A stretch of DNA of 64,000 nucleotides from NCBI RefSeq assembly GCF_009674665.1, contig NZ_WKJD01000002.1, forward strand, positions 92,188-156,187, in the 5' to 3' direction. This stretch comes from Agromyces kandeliae. GTDB lineage: Bacteria > Actinomycetota > Actinomycetes > Actinomycetales > Microbacteriaceae. Under the pieces are notes generated by a model, which did not search any database, was not told the DNA's origin, and saw only the letters and a list, made by a program, of their open reading frames with translations. Positions 42,660-51,328 of the stretch are shown here, one piece after another (the stretch's first letter is position 1; each line of letters opens with the position of its first letter). Position numbers and translations under genes: made by a program.

Positions 42660-44198
42660 TCAGCCGGCGGCCGGCGCGTGCTCGGAGCCGCGCTCCGGCA
42701 GCACGAGCATCCCGTCGACCCGGCGGGGGATCCGGAGCGGGTTGGCGTCGCGGAGCTCGGGCGGCAGCGCGGCCTCCGGGGCGTCCTGGAACGCGATCGG
42801 CCGCAGGAACCGGCGCATGGCCGTCACGCCGACCGACGTGTGGATGGACGTGGTCGACGGCCACGGGCCTCCGTGCTGCTGCGCCCAGCTGACGGCCACG
42901 CCCGTCGGCCAGCCCGCGAAGAGCACCCGGCCCGCGATCTCCGAGAGGACCTCGACGATCGGGGCGAGCCCCTCGCCCGGCTCGGCGTGCACGGTCGCGG
43001 TCAGGCTGCCGCCGACGGCGCGGGCGGCGGCGAGGGCGTCGGCGACGTCCGCGTACTCGACGATCAGGGTCGACGGCCCGAAGCACTCGTGCAGGAGCGC
43101 ACCGGGGTCGCCGACCACGGCGGCGGTCGTGGTGCGGAGTACGACGGGCGCACCCGTGCCGGGCTCCTGCGCCGTCGGGTCGCCGGCGACGACCTCGACG
43201 CCGTCACGACCCGCGAGGTCGGCGATCCCCGAGGCGAAGGCGGCGGCGATGCCGTCGGTGAGCATCGGCGCGGGGCCGGTCGATGCCGCGTCGAGCGCCG
43301 CACGCACGCGCTCGCCGAAGCCCGACCCGGCGGGCGCGAACACGACGCCCGGGTTCGTGCAGAACTGCCCGGCGCCGAGCGTGAACGAGCCGGCGAGGCC
43401 CGTCGCGAGCGCGTCGGCGCGGGCCTCGATCGCGGCCGGCGTGATGAGCACGGGATTCACGGCGCTGAGCTCGCCGTAGAACGGGATCGGGTCGGGGCGC
43501 TGCTGCGCGAGGTCGAAGAGCGCGCGTCCGCCGCCGAGGGAGCCGGTGAAGCCGACGGCCCGGATCTCAGGGTGCTGCACGAGGGCGACGCCCGTCTCGT
43601 GGCCCGTGACGTGGGCGAAGGCGCCCTGGGGCGCGCCTGCGGCGGCGAGCGCGTCGGCGACGATCTCGGCCGTGCGGGCCGACAGGCGCGGGTGCGCGGG
43701 GTGCCCCTTCACGATGACCGGGCAGCCCGTCGCGAGCGCCGAGGCGGTATCGCCGCCCGCGACCGAGAACGCGAACGGGAAGTTCGAGGCGCCGAAGACG
43801 GCGACCGGCCCGAGCGGGCGCAGCATGCGGCGTAGGTCGGGGCGCGGGGGGATGGTGGTGGCGTCGGGGTGGTCGACGGTCGCCTCGAGGTACGAGCCCT
43901 CGAGGACCGCGTCGGCGAAGAGGCGCAGCTGCGCGGTCGTGCGGGCGACCTCGCCGGTCAGCCGTGCGGTGCCGAGGCGGGTCTCCTCGTCGGCGATCGG
44001 CACGAGCTCGTCGCGCGCGGCGTCGAGTGCATCGGCGGCGGCGCGGAGCCACGCGGCGCGCTCCGCGGCCGTCGCGGCGGCCGTCACGGCGAACGCGCGG
44101 CGCGCGGCGGCGGCGACCCCGTCGAGCTCCACGCGCGTCGTGTCACCGGCCGGCGCGGGTGCGGCGGCGGTGCGTGCGGGTGCGGCGGTGTCGGTCAT
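42660..44198 (-). CDS. Aldehyde dehydrogenase, alpha-ketoglutarate semialdehyde type
   Basis: A 512-residue aldehyde dehydrogenase. FGASNFPFAFSVAGGDTASALA and the GHP in VIVKGHPAHP are specific for the 2,5-dioxovalerate dehydrogenase group. The catalytic Cys is in GAGQFCTNPG and the general-base Glu in FYGELSAVNPV. It oxidises alpha-ketoglutarate semialdehyde to alpha-ketoglutarate, the last step of oxidative uronate breakdown. The ATG overlaps the previous gene (44195-44198). Confidence 0.9.
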   Translation of the reverse strand: MTDTAAPARTAAAPAPAGDTTRVELDGVAAAARRAFAVTAAATAAERAAWLRAAADALDAARDELVPIADEETRLGTARLTGEVARTTAQLRLFADAVLEGSYLEATVDHPDATTIPPRPDLRRMLRPLGPVAVFGASNFPFAFSVAGGDTASALATGCPVIVKGHPAHPRLSARTAEIVADALAAAGAPQGAFAHVTGHETGVALVQHPEIRAVGFTGSLGGGRALFDLAQQRPDPIPFYGELSAVNPVLITPAAIEARADALATGLAGSFTLGAGQFCTNPGVVFAPAGSGFGERVRAALDAASTGPAPMLTDGIAAAFASGIADLAGRDGVEVVAGDPTAQEPGTGAPVVLRTTTAAVVGDPGALLHECFGPSTLIVEYADVADALAAARAVGGSLTATVHAEPGEGLAPIVEVLSEIAGRVLFAGWPTGVAVSWAQQHGGPWPSTTSIHTSVGVTAMRRFLRPIAFQDAPEAALPPELRDANPLRIPRRVDGMLVLPERGSEHAPAAG

Positions 44199-45307
44199 CG
44201 GTCCTCCGTGGGTGGGACGGATGCCGCGGCATCCGTCAGCTCGTTCGAGAAGCGTACGCCGAGGCCGGGCTGCCCGGTCGTCGATGCCGCGGCGCCGACG
44301 AGGGCCACGGGCGACGGCGCGGCGAGTGCGCCGAGCGCCTCGAACGACGCGTCCTCCACGGATTCGACGAGGTGCTCGCCGGGCAGGGCGAGGGCGAGCT
44401 GCGCGGAGAGCTCGAGCAGCAGGTGCGGCGCGAGGCCGACGCCGCGCTCGGCGGCGAGGTCGGCGATGCGGAGGAACGGCGTGATGCCGCCGACCCGGAC
44501 CGCGTTCGGCTGCACGAGGTCGACCGCGCCGGCGTCGATGAACTCGGCGAAGCGGTAGCGGGTGTGCAGGTTCTCGCCGAGCGCGACCGGCACCTCGATG
44601 CGACGCCGCAGCTCGACGTGGGCGGCGAGGTCGTCGGCGCGCAGCGGTTCCTCGATCCAGGTGAGGTCGAACGCGGCGAGCTCGTCGATCGCGCGCTCGG
44701 CCTGCTCGAGGCTCCAGCGCTGGTTCGCGTCGATCATGAGGCCGCGCTCGGGCCCGAGCACGTCGCGGACGGCCGCCAGGCGCTCGATGTCGCGCGCGAG
44801 GTCGGGGCTGCCGACCTTGACCTTGACGGCGTCGAACCCCGCCTCGACCCACCGCGACGCTTGCGCGACGAGCTCGTCGCGCGAGTAGTGCAGGTTCACG
44901 CCGCTGCCGTAGACCGTCGCGGTCTGGTGGTGCCGGCCGATGAGGTCGGTCAGCGTCACGCCGGCCCGCCGGCCCGCGAGGTCCCACAGCGCGAGGTCGA
45001 GCCCGGCCATCGCGATCGTCGTGATGCCGCCGCTGCCGCCCTCGTGCAGGTGCGCCCAGAGCGGGTCCCACAGCGCGGATGCCTCGGCTTCGCGTCCGAG
45101 CGCGAAGTCGCGGAGGTCGTGGTCGAGGTGCGCGCGCACCGCCGCGGCGCCGATGGTCGGCGTCCACGAGAAGCCCCGGCCGACCGCGCCGTCGGAGTCC
45201 TCGACCTCGACCTCGACCACCGACAGGTCGCGCACGTCGGGCCCCCAGGGTCGGCGCAGCGGGATGCGGATCGGGCGCGTCGCGATGCGCGCGATGGTCG
45301 CGGTCAC
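44195..45307 (-). CDS. Enolase-superfamily acid-sugar dehydratase or cycloisomerase
   Basis: A 370-residue mandelate racemase/muconate lactonizing enzyme-type protein. The lysines are in VKVKVG, the metal ligands in MIDANQRW, WIEEPL and LGENLH, and a His in LAPHLLLE completes the MR-type acid/base set. In this operon it should convert the aldarate or aldarolactone made by uronate dehydrogenase towards 5-keto-4-deoxyglucarate. Whether it is a galactarate/glucarate dehydratase or a galactarolactone cycloisomerase cannot be told here. GTG start, overlapping its upstream neighbour (GTGA). Confidence 0.85.
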   Translation of the reverse strand: MTATIARIATRPIRIPLRRPWGPDVRDLSVVEVEVEDSDGAVGRGFSWTPTIGAAAVRAHLDHDLRDFALGREAEASALWDPLWAHLHEGGSGGITTIAMAGLDLALWDLAGRRAGVTLTDLIGRHHQTATVYGSGVNLHYSRDELVAQASRWVEAGFDAVKVKVGSPDLARDIERLAAVRDVLGPERGLMIDANQRWSLEQAERAIDELAAFDLTWIEEPLRADDLAAHVELRRRIEVPVALGENLHTRYRFAEFIDAGAVDLVQPNAVRVGGITPFLRIADLAAERGVGLAPHLLLELSAQLALALPGEHLVESVEDASFEALGALAAPSPVALVGAAASTTGQPGLGVRFSNELTDAAASVPPTEDR

Positions 45308-46305
45308 CGGGACGCGGCCCCCGCGGCATCCGCCATCGCCGTCGACGGGCAGGCCGACCCTGCGGGGCGCGTGCCGCCGAGCTCGACGAGCGCGAGCCCG
45401 CAGTCGAGGATCGCGGCGAGCCGCGCCTCCTGCTCGGGGGTCGGGTCGACGAGCGGCGGACGCACCGAGCCGACGGGCAGGCCGCGCCTGCGCAGCCCCG
45501 CCTTGATGAGCGACACCCCGAAGCCCGGTGTCTCGTCGCGCAGCCGCACGAGCGGCGTGTAGAACTCGCGCAGGAGCGTCATCCGCGTCGTCTCGTCGCC
45601 GTCGACGTACGCCCGGTAGTGCAGCGCCGCGAGCTCGGGGATCATCGCGAACGCGGCCGACGAGTACAGCGGGATGCCGATGCCGCGGTAGGCGCCCTGG
45701 CTGAGCTCGGCGGTGAGCAGGCCGTTGAAGAAGGCCCAGTCGTCGCGGCCCGCGGCCTCGGCGGCGAGCACGATCTCCTGCGCGAGGCCGATGTCGCCCG
45801 TGCCGTCCTTGAACCCGACCACCTTCGGGTTCGCGGCCAGCCGGGTGATCGCGTCGGCCGTGTACCGTGCGGTGCCTCGGTGGTAGACGATGACGGGCAG
45901 GTCGGATGCCGCGGCGACCGCCTCGACCCAGGCGACGAGCCCGTCGGCGGTGCCCGACACGAGGTACGGCGGCAGGAGCAGCAGTCCGTCGGCGCCCGTC
46001 TCGGCCGCGCCGTGCGCGAGCTCGATCGCGTGGCCGAGCGGCCCGCCGGCGCCGGCGATCACGGGCACGCGCCCGGCGACGACGTCGACGCTCGTGCGCA
46101 CGACGTCGATCGCCTCGCCCGCCGAGAGCGCGTGGAACTCGCCCGTCCCGCAGGCCGGGAACACGCCGCCCGGGCCGAACGGCAGGCGCGTCTCGAGGTG
46201 CTCGCCGAGCACGTCGAGGTCGACGCGCCCGCCGGCGTCGAACGGGGTGACGGGGAAGAACAGCACGCCGTCGAAGTCGAGGCGGGCGGTGGGGGTGGTC
46301 GTCAT
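45304..46305 (-). CDS. kdgD: 5-dehydro-4-deoxyglucarate dehydratase (KDG dehydratase), DapA family
   Basis: A 333-residue class I aldolase-fold enzyme. The KDGDH hallmarks FFPVTPFD, FPACGTGEFHALS and VVGFKDGTGDIG are present, with Schiff-base K166 in the last and Y in VIVYHRGTARYT. It decarboxylates and dehydrates 5-keto-4-deoxyglucarate to alpha-ketoglutarate semialdehyde, the substrate of the dehydrogenase two genes on. It overlaps both neighbours by 4 bp. Confidence 0.9.
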   Translation of the reverse strand: MTTTPTARLDFDGVLFFPVTPFDAGGRVDLDVLGEHLETRLPFGPGGVFPACGTGEFHALSAGEAIDVVRTSVDVVAGRVPVIAGAGGPLGHAIELAHGAAETGADGLLLLPPYLVSGTADGLVAWVEAVAAASDLPVIVYHRGTARYTADAITRLAANPKVVGFKDGTGDIGLAQEIVLAAEAAGRDDWAFFNGLLTAELSQGAYRGIGIPLYSSAAFAMIPELAALHYRAYVDGDETTRMTLLREFYTPLVRLRDETPGFGVSLIKAGLRRRGLPVGSVRPPLVDPTPEQEARLAAILDCGLALVELGGTRPAGSACPSTAMADAAGAASR

Positions 46306-47222
46306 GCGGTCCTCGTTCCGGTGGTGGGTGCTGGGGCGGATGCCGCGGCGGCGGCGAGCTCGGAGCGCCAGTCGCGGCTCGGCGACCAGCCGAGGCGGAC
46401 GCGCGCCTTCGCGATCGAGAAGACGGGCGCGGTGCCGACGAGGGCGTCGGCGGCGGGGCCGAGGGCCGGCGCGAATTCGCGCCACAGCTCGGAGACGGGG
46501 CGCTCGGCGAACGCGTCGGCGGCGCCGACGAAGAAGCCCTCGCCGTCGATCGCCTCGATCGGAGCCCCGAGCCACGCGTCGACGAACGCGGCGACGTCGC
46601 GGGCGTCGACGTAGTTGAACAGGCTGACCGCGGCCAGGGCGGGATCGGCGAGCCGTTCGGCGACGGTGTGCCCCTGCTGGGTGGGTGCGCCCGCCCACTC
46701 CTCGGGCGAGATCACGTAGCAGGGGCGGAAGGACCCGTACGCGCCGGCGGCGGTGCGCGCGAACATCCGCACGGTCTCCTCGATCACGACCTTCGACAGT
46801 GCGTAGGCGTTCGCCGGGGCGAGCGGGTGCGCCTCGTCGATCGGCACCGCGGCGGCGCGCCACGCGGGGGAGGAGTAGCCGACGGGCGTCGGGCTCGACG
46901 CGGCCAGGACCCGGCCGACGCCGGCGGATGCCGCGGCCGAGAGCACGTCGTGCGCGAGCGCCGTGTTGGTCAGCAGGATGTCGCGCTCGGGAGCGCTGAA
47001 CGGCACGGCGATGCCGGCGAGGTGCACGAGCGCGTCGGGGCGGAGGTCGGCGAGCGTCGCGGCGGCGGCGCCGGGCGCACCGAGGTCGATCGTCCGCTCG
47101 TCGACGCCGTCGAGCTCGGCCGGCGCGCGGTCGAGGCCGACGACCTCGTGCCCGGCGGCGGCGAGCCCGGTCGCGAGCGACCGTCCCAGGCGGCCGGACG
47201 ATCCGGTGACGACGATGCGCAT
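46302..47222 (-). CDS. udh: NAD-dependent uronate dehydrogenase (SDR epimerase fold)
   Basis: A 306-residue extended short-chain dehydrogenase: Rossmann motif VTGSSGRLGRSLA and catalytic YALSK. It begins an operon whose next enzymes act on aldarate products, so oxidation of galacturonate or glucuronate to the aldarolactone is the best call; a plain nucleotide-sugar epimerase is the alternative. It is the first gene after the promoter at 47267-47296 and is repressed by the divergent LacI. Confidence 0.82.
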   Translation of the reverse strand: MRIVVTGSSGRLGRSLATGLAAAGHEVVGLDRAPAELDGVDERTIDLGAPGAAAATLADLRPDALVHLAGIAVPFSAPERDILLTNTALAHDVLSAAASAGVGRVLAASSPTPVGYSSPAWRAAAVPIDEAHPLAPANAYALSKVVIEETVRMFARTAAGAYGSFRPCYVISPEEWAGAPTQQGHTVAERLADPALAAVSLFNYVDARDVAAFVDAWLGAPIEAIDGEGFFVGAADAFAERPVSELWREFAPALGPAADALVGTAPVFSIAKARVRLGWSPSRDWRSELAAAAASAPAPTTGTRTA

Positions 47223-47244
47223 CGCGGCTCCAGTTCACGCAAGT

Positions 47245-47296
47245 GAGAAATCGGTTTCTCGCCGAGAGCCTAGGCGAGGTGCGGGTATCCGGGCAA
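47245..47296 (-). promoter_or_regulatory. Promoter and operator of the uronate operon
   Basis: On the minus strand, TTGCCC (47296-47291) and TAGGCT (47272-47267) are 18 nt apart. The operator GAGAAACCGATTTCTC (47260-47245, arms GAGAAA and TTTCTC) lies 6 nt past the -10. Its twin is at 47312. Confidence 0.75.
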
Positions 47297-47305
47297 GCCG
47301 GGGGC

Positions 47306-47327
47306 TACACTGAGGAACCGATTTCCC
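47306..47327 (+). promoter_or_regulatory. -10 and operator of the divergent lacI gene
   Basis: TACACT (47306-47311) is directly followed by GAGGAACCGATTTCCC (47312-47327). This matches the operon operator at 14 of 16 positions and points to autoregulation by the LacI at 47420. Confidence 0.7.
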
Positions 47328-47419
47328 GAAGCCTCGCGCTCCGGGAGTGACGGCCCGATCGGCCGACGAGCACGACGCCGGCGCGCACGCGGCGCGTCGC
47401 GGCATCCGGGGAGGGAACC

Positions 47420-48448
47420 ATGGGCGAGCGCAGCAGGGGCGTGACGATCTCGGACGTCGCCACGCACGCGGGGGTGTCACCGGCCTCCGTCTCGCGCGTG
47501 CTGAACGGCCGCACGAGCGTCGATCCCGACATCGTGCGGAAGGTGCAGGCGTCGATCGCGACGCTCGGCTACGCGCCGAGCCTCGTCGCGCGCAGCCTCG
47601 TGCACGGCCGGAACACGACCGTCGCGATGGTCGTGCCCGACCTCGAGAACCCGTTGTTCCAGGGCATCCTCAAGGGCCTCAGCGTGTCGGCGGCCGCCGA
47701 CGGCTACCGCGTGCTCGTCGCCGACACCGCCGAACGCGTCGACGACGAGGAGGCGATCGCCATCGAGGCACGCCAGCGCTGCGATGCACTCGTGCTGTGC
47801 GCGCCGCGCCTGCCCGAGGCGAAGCTGCGCCGACTCGTCGAGCGCGTCGCCCCGGTCGTCGTCGTGAACCGCCCCCTGCCCGACCTCGACGTGCCGATCG
47901 TCGGCGTCGACTACGTCCGGGGCATCCGCGACCTCGTCGACCACCTGGTCGGTCTCGGGCACCGGCACCTCGCGTACGTCACGGGCCCGGAGACGAGCGC
48001 CTCGAACGCGGAGCGACTGCGCGGCGTCGACGAGGCGCTCGCGATGCATCCGTCCGTGCGGATCGACTGCATCCCGGGCGGGTCGCGACCGGAGGACGGC
48101 GAGGCGGTCGCCGGCGCCGTCGTCGAGGCGCACCGCGCGGGCGTCACGGCCGTCATCGCGTTCAACGACCTCGTCGCGCTCGGGCTGCTCGCCCGGCTCC
48201 GGGAGCTCGGCGTCGACGTGCCGGGCGAGCTGTCGGTCGCGGGCTTCGACGACGTGCCGATGGCGCGGTACGCGACGCCGCGCCTCACGAGCATGTCGGT
48301 GCCGCGCACCGAAATCGGGGCGCAGGTGTGGGTGCGGCTGCGCACCCTGATCGGCGGGGGACCGGCCCCGCACACGGTGCTGTACCGTCCCCGGCTCGAG
48401 GCTCGAGAGAGCACGGCGGCTCCGGCGGGCGTCGAGGTCTCGACGTGA
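47420..48448 (+). CDS. LacI-family repressor of the uronate operon
   Basis: A 342-residue LacI protein. The helix-turn-helix TISDVATHAGVSPASVSRVLNG is at residues 9-30, with hinge VARSLVHGR, then an effector domain with AFNDLVALGLL and VAGFDDVPMARYATPRLTS. Divergent from udh, with two matching GAGRAACCGATTTCYC operators between. The inducer is probably a uronate or aldarate (inference). GGGAGG precedes the ATG. Its stop overlaps the next gene (GTGA). Confidence 0.9.
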   Translation: MGERSRGVTISDVATHAGVSPASVSRVLNGRTSVDPDIVRKVQASIATLGYAPSLVARSLVHGRNTTVAMVVPDLENPLFQGILKGLSVSAAADGYRVLVADTAERVDDEEAIAIEARQRCDALVLCAPRLPEAKLRRLVERVAPVVVVNRPLPDLDVPIVGVDYVRGIRDLVDHLVGLGHRHLAYVTGPETSASNAERLRGVDEALAMHPSVRIDCIPGGSRPEDGEAVAGAVVEAHRAGVTAVIAFNDLVALGLLARLRELGVDVPGELSVAGFDDVPMARYATPRLTSMSVPRTEIGAQVWVRLRTLIGGGPAPHTVLYRPRLEARESTAAPAGVEVST

Positions 48449-49539
48449 GCGGGCTCGTGCCCGCGGCATCCGCCCTCGGGACCGATCGTGCGGCGAAGCG
48501 CGCACGCATGCTCGACCTCCTCGATCGACGCGGCGCCTCGGCGGTCGTGCTCCGTTCGCACAGCGCGGTCGCGTGGATCCTCGACGGGGCGCGCACGCAT
48601 GTCTCGCTCGCGGGCGACCCCGTCGCCGCGGTCGTCGTGCGGCGAACCGGCACCGAGCTTCGCCTGTTCGCGAACGAGGCCGATCGGTTCCTGGCCGAGG
48701 AGCTGGGGGACCTCTCCGACCTCGAGGTCGTACGCGTGCCGTGGCACGAGCCGCTCGTGCCGTCGAGCCTCGACGCCTCCGACGCCCTCGACGCCCTCGA
48801 CGAGGCGAAGGTGGCCGTCGACCTGCGCGCGGCCCGCGCGTCGCTGCTGCCCGCCGAGCTCGCCCGCTACCGAGCCCTGTGCCGCGAGGTCGCCGCGGTG
48901 ATGACGGATGCCGCGCTCGCCGCGTCGCCCGCCGACTCCGAGCTGGCCGTGGCCGCTCGCCTGTCCGGCGACCTCGCCGCGCGCGGGATCGACCCGCTTG
49001 TGACCCTCGTCGCCGGACGCTCGAGGCTGGCCCACCGGCATCCGCTGCCCACCGACGCACCGCTCGGCGACCGGGCGATGCTCGTCGTCTGCGGTCGCCG
49101 CCACGGCCTCATCGCGAACGCGACCCGATGGGTGCGCTTCGGCCCCGGCGACCCGGCCGAGTCGGATGCCACGCGCCGCATCCTCGAGGTCGAGGCCGCG
49201 TTCCTCGCCGCCACCGTTCCCGGTGCGAGCCTCGCCGACGCCTTCGCGGCCGGCACCGCCGCGTACGCCCGGCACGGCTTCGACCCGCACGAATGGACGC
49301 GGCACCACCAGGGCGGTGCGGCCGGCTACGCCGGCCGCGACCCGCGCGTGGTGCCCGGCACTCCCGACGTCGTGCAGCTCGGCCAGCCGTTCGCGTGGAA
49401 CCCGACCGCGGTCGGCGCGAAGGTCGAGGACACGGTGCTCGTCGGCGCCGACGGCATCGAGGTGCTCACCCACGACCCGCGGTGGCCGGCCGTCGCGGTC
49501 GCCGGGCGCGATCGGCCGGCCGAGTTGCGGCGGGGGTGA
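48445..49539 (+). CDS. M24/creatinase-like protein lacking metal ligands
   Basis: A 364-residue protein with a creatinase-type N-terminal domain and a pita-bread C-terminal domain as in Xaa-Pro aminopeptidases. The first metal-binding strand, usually VDxG...SDxTR, reads LVVCGRRHGLIANATRWV, so both aspartates are gone. HHQGGAAGY and KVEDTVLVGADG keep the later His and Glu. This suggests a non-metal activity like creatinase, or a binding role. It is translated with the LacI gene (GTGA overlap), which is odd for a peptidase. Confidence 0.75.
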   Translation: MSGLVPAASALGTDRAAKRARMLDLLDRRGASAVVLRSHSAVAWILDGARTHVSLAGDPVAAVVVRRTGTELRLFANEADRFLAEELGDLSDLEVVRVPWHEPLVPSSLDASDALDALDEAKVAVDLRAARASLLPAELARYRALCREVAAVMTDAALAASPADSELAVAARLSGDLAARGIDPLVTLVAGRSRLAHRHPLPTDAPLGDRAMLVVCGRRHGLIANATRWVRFGPGDPAESDATRRILEVEAAFLAATVPGASLADAFAAGTAAYARHGFDPHEWTRHHQGGAAGYAGRDPRVVPGTPDVVQLGQPFAWNPTAVGAKVEDTVLVGADGIEVLTHDPRWPAVAVAGRDRPAELRRG

Positions 49540-49556
49540 CGCCGCCGTGCAGGGCT

Positions 49557-50072
49557 TCACTCCGTCGGATCCTGCACGGGAACCTCCCGTCGAAGGTCCT
49601 GTCGACGGTCGATCGCCGCGGGATCGGCTGGGACGGCGGAGGTTCGGGGCCAGGTCCAGGCGGAGCGCAGGATGAAGGCCAGGAGCAGCAGCTCGACTCC
49701 GATGGAGAGGGCGTAGAAGGAGGCCCAGTCCCAGGACTCGCCGACCGCGTTGAACACCGTCACGGGGACGTACAGCGATGCCACGACGAGGTTCGCGGCG
49801 CGGTTCACCCGGGCGGGGAGCGCCGTGGAGAGCACCACCATCAGGGCCGGGATCGCGATCAGCGCGAGGAACGCGGTCATCAGCGCCGGGCTGACGTCGA
49901 ACTCGAAGACGACGCCGACCAGGATGTCGTCGATGGTTCCGGGCTTGTAGAGGTGGTAGTAGTCGACGTAGATGTACAGGAACATGAAGCTGGTCCATGC
50001 GGCGGCGAGCTTGGCCTGCACGGGGATCGGCGGGGTGTCGAGCATCTTCGGGGTGTCCGTTCGGAGGGTCAT
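49557..50072 (-). CDS. Small polytopic membrane protein (DUF6326-like)
   Basis: A 171-residue protein with four predicted helices (about 22-36, 58-80, 88-110 and 118-138). FLYIYVDYYHLYKPG and FNAVGESWDWASFY are recurrent in a family of unknown function that I associate with DUF6326. AGGAAG lies about 5 nt before the ATG. It follows the alcohol dehydrogenase gene on the same strand by 98 nt and may share its TetR-controlled transcript. Confidence 0.72.
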   Translation of the reverse strand: MTLRTDTPKMLDTPPIPVQAKLAAAWTSFMFLYIYVDYYHLYKPGTIDDILVGVVFEFDVSPALMTAFLALIAIPALMVVLSTALPARVNRAANLVVASLYVPVTVFNAVGESWDWASFYALSIGVELLLLAFILRSAWTWPRTSAVPADPAAIDRRQDLRREVPVQDPTE

Positions 50073-50170
50073 CGGTTCTTCCTGGTTCGTGGAGCGGTCC
50101 GTCCGCCGGAGTGGCGGCACGTTCTGGGCGTGCATGCGCACGGGTGGGGTCGTACTGTTCGGTCCGGTCG

Positions 50171-51211
50171 TCAGACGGTGATCACGACCTTCCCCCGGGT
50201 GTGGCCGGCTCCGACGTAGCGGAGTGCGTCGGCGGCGTCGTCGAGCGGGTAGGTGCGGTCGATGACGGGGGCGACCTGCCCGGTCGCGAGCAGGTCGGCC
50301 AGCGCGAGCAGGTCCCGGCGCTTCGAGAACGACGTGAAGGGCGTCAGCCGCTGACGGGTGAACCCGGACCGCACGCGTGCCCTGACGACCCGGCCGACGG
50401 GGCCGAGCCAGCGGCCGCCGTGCCCGCTGTTGGGGATCAGGGTGCCGGTGGGCGTCAACGCTCGGCGGACGGCCGCCAGGGTGTGGGCCTCCACGTTGTC
50501 GAGGATCACGTCGTAGCGCTGCTCGGCGCGGGTGAAGTCGGTCTTCGTGTAGTCGACGAAATGGTCGGCGCCGAGCGACCGGACCACGTCCACGTTGCGG
50601 GTGCTGCACACCCCCGTCACCTCGGCGCCGAACGCCTTGGCGATCTGCACCGCGAACGAGCCGACGCCGCCCGACGCGCCAGTGACCAGCACCGTCTGGC
50701 CCGGTCGGACGTTCGCGATGTCGCGCATCGCCTGCAGCGCCGTCATGGCCGACGTGGGCACCGCTGCCGCGTGCACGATCGACACGTCGGCGGGCACGGA
50801 CACGAGGTGGTCCGCTGGGACGCAGGCGTACTCCGCGAGTGCTCCAGTCGCGCTCCAGCCGAACACCTCGTCGCCGGGGCGGAAGGCGGTGACCTCCTCC
50901 CCGACCGCCGCCACCACGCCGGCGAGGTCCCGCCCCGGGATGCCATGGCGCGGCCGGCGGAGTCCGAACGCCGAGCGCACCAGGTAGGGCTCCCCGGTCA
51001 TGACGAAGTAGTCGCCGGGATGCACCGAGGCCGCGCCCACCCGGACGAGCAACTCGCCTCGACCGGGCGACGGTCGCGCGACCTCTGACGACTCGAGGAC
51101 TGAGGGCGGGCCGTAGCGGTGCTGCACGACGGCCCGCATCGTCGCCGGCTCGGCCGGCCCCGCCCCCGGCTCCCGGCGCGCGCCGGGAGCCGATCGCTGT
51201 TCGATTCCCAC
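50171..51211 (-). CDS. Zinc-free MDR alcohol dehydrogenase / quinone-reductase type
   Basis: A 346-residue NADP-dependent medium-chain oxidoreductase. The GroES-like half has IPGRDLAGVVAAVG and the Rossmann half VLVTGASGGVGSFAVQIAK. Zinc-binding Cys/Glu residues are absent, as in quinone reductases and enone reductases. GTG at 51211 with GAGGAGG upstream is chosen, though the family usually starts at the internal Met25 (MRAVVQHRYG). It is divergent from a TetR gene with an overlapping promoter and operators, so it is probably induced by an electrophile. Confidence 0.87.
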   Translation of the reverse strand: MGIEQRSAPGARREPGAGPAEPATMRAVVQHRYGPPSVLESSEVARPSPGRGELLVRVGAASVHPGDYFVMTGEPYLVRSAFGLRRPRHGIPGRDLAGVVAAVGEEVTAFRPGDEVFGWSATGALAEYACVPADHLVSVPADVSIVHAAAVPTSAMTALQAMRDIANVRPGQTVLVTGASGGVGSFAVQIAKAFGAEVTGVCSTRNVDVVRSLGADHFVDYTKTDFTRAEQRYDVILDNVEAHTLAAVRRALTPTGTLIPNSGHGGRWLGPVGRVVRARVRSGFTRQRLTPFTSFSKRRDLLALADLLATGQVAPVIDRTYPLDDAADALRYVGAGHTRGKVVITV

Positions 51212-51251
51212 AGGGGCCTCCTCTCGTCCGAGCAGCGACTCCCGCTGGCTC

Positions 51252-51303
51252 GTACACCGTACGTCGTACGCTGTACTATGACCGTACGCTGTACGATTGT
51301 CAA
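51252..51303. promoter_or_regulatory. TetR operator array and overlapping divergent promoters
   Basis: CGTACGCTGTAC occurs at 51265-51276 and again at 51283-51294, an 18-bp period. An inverted near-copy GTACACCGTACG lies at 51252-51263. For the dehydrogenase (minus strand), TTGACA (51303-51298) and CATAGT (51280-51275) are 17 nt apart; for tetR, TACTAT (51274-51279) is a candidate -10. The operators cover both promoters. Confidence 0.75.
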
Positions 51304-51328
51304 GCCGTTCGAGCGAGTGAGGAGACCG

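Noticed and set aside
49557..51257. A single 566-residue minus-strand protein spanning the small membrane protein and the dehydrogenase
   Set aside because: The N-terminal part is a shadow of the dehydrogenase frame; the real protein starts at 50072 with a Shine-Dalgarno.
51278..51328. ATG 51278 as the tetR start
   Set aside because: It lies within the operator array and would add 17 residues encoded by palindromic DNA; GTG 51329 has a good Shine-Dalgarno.
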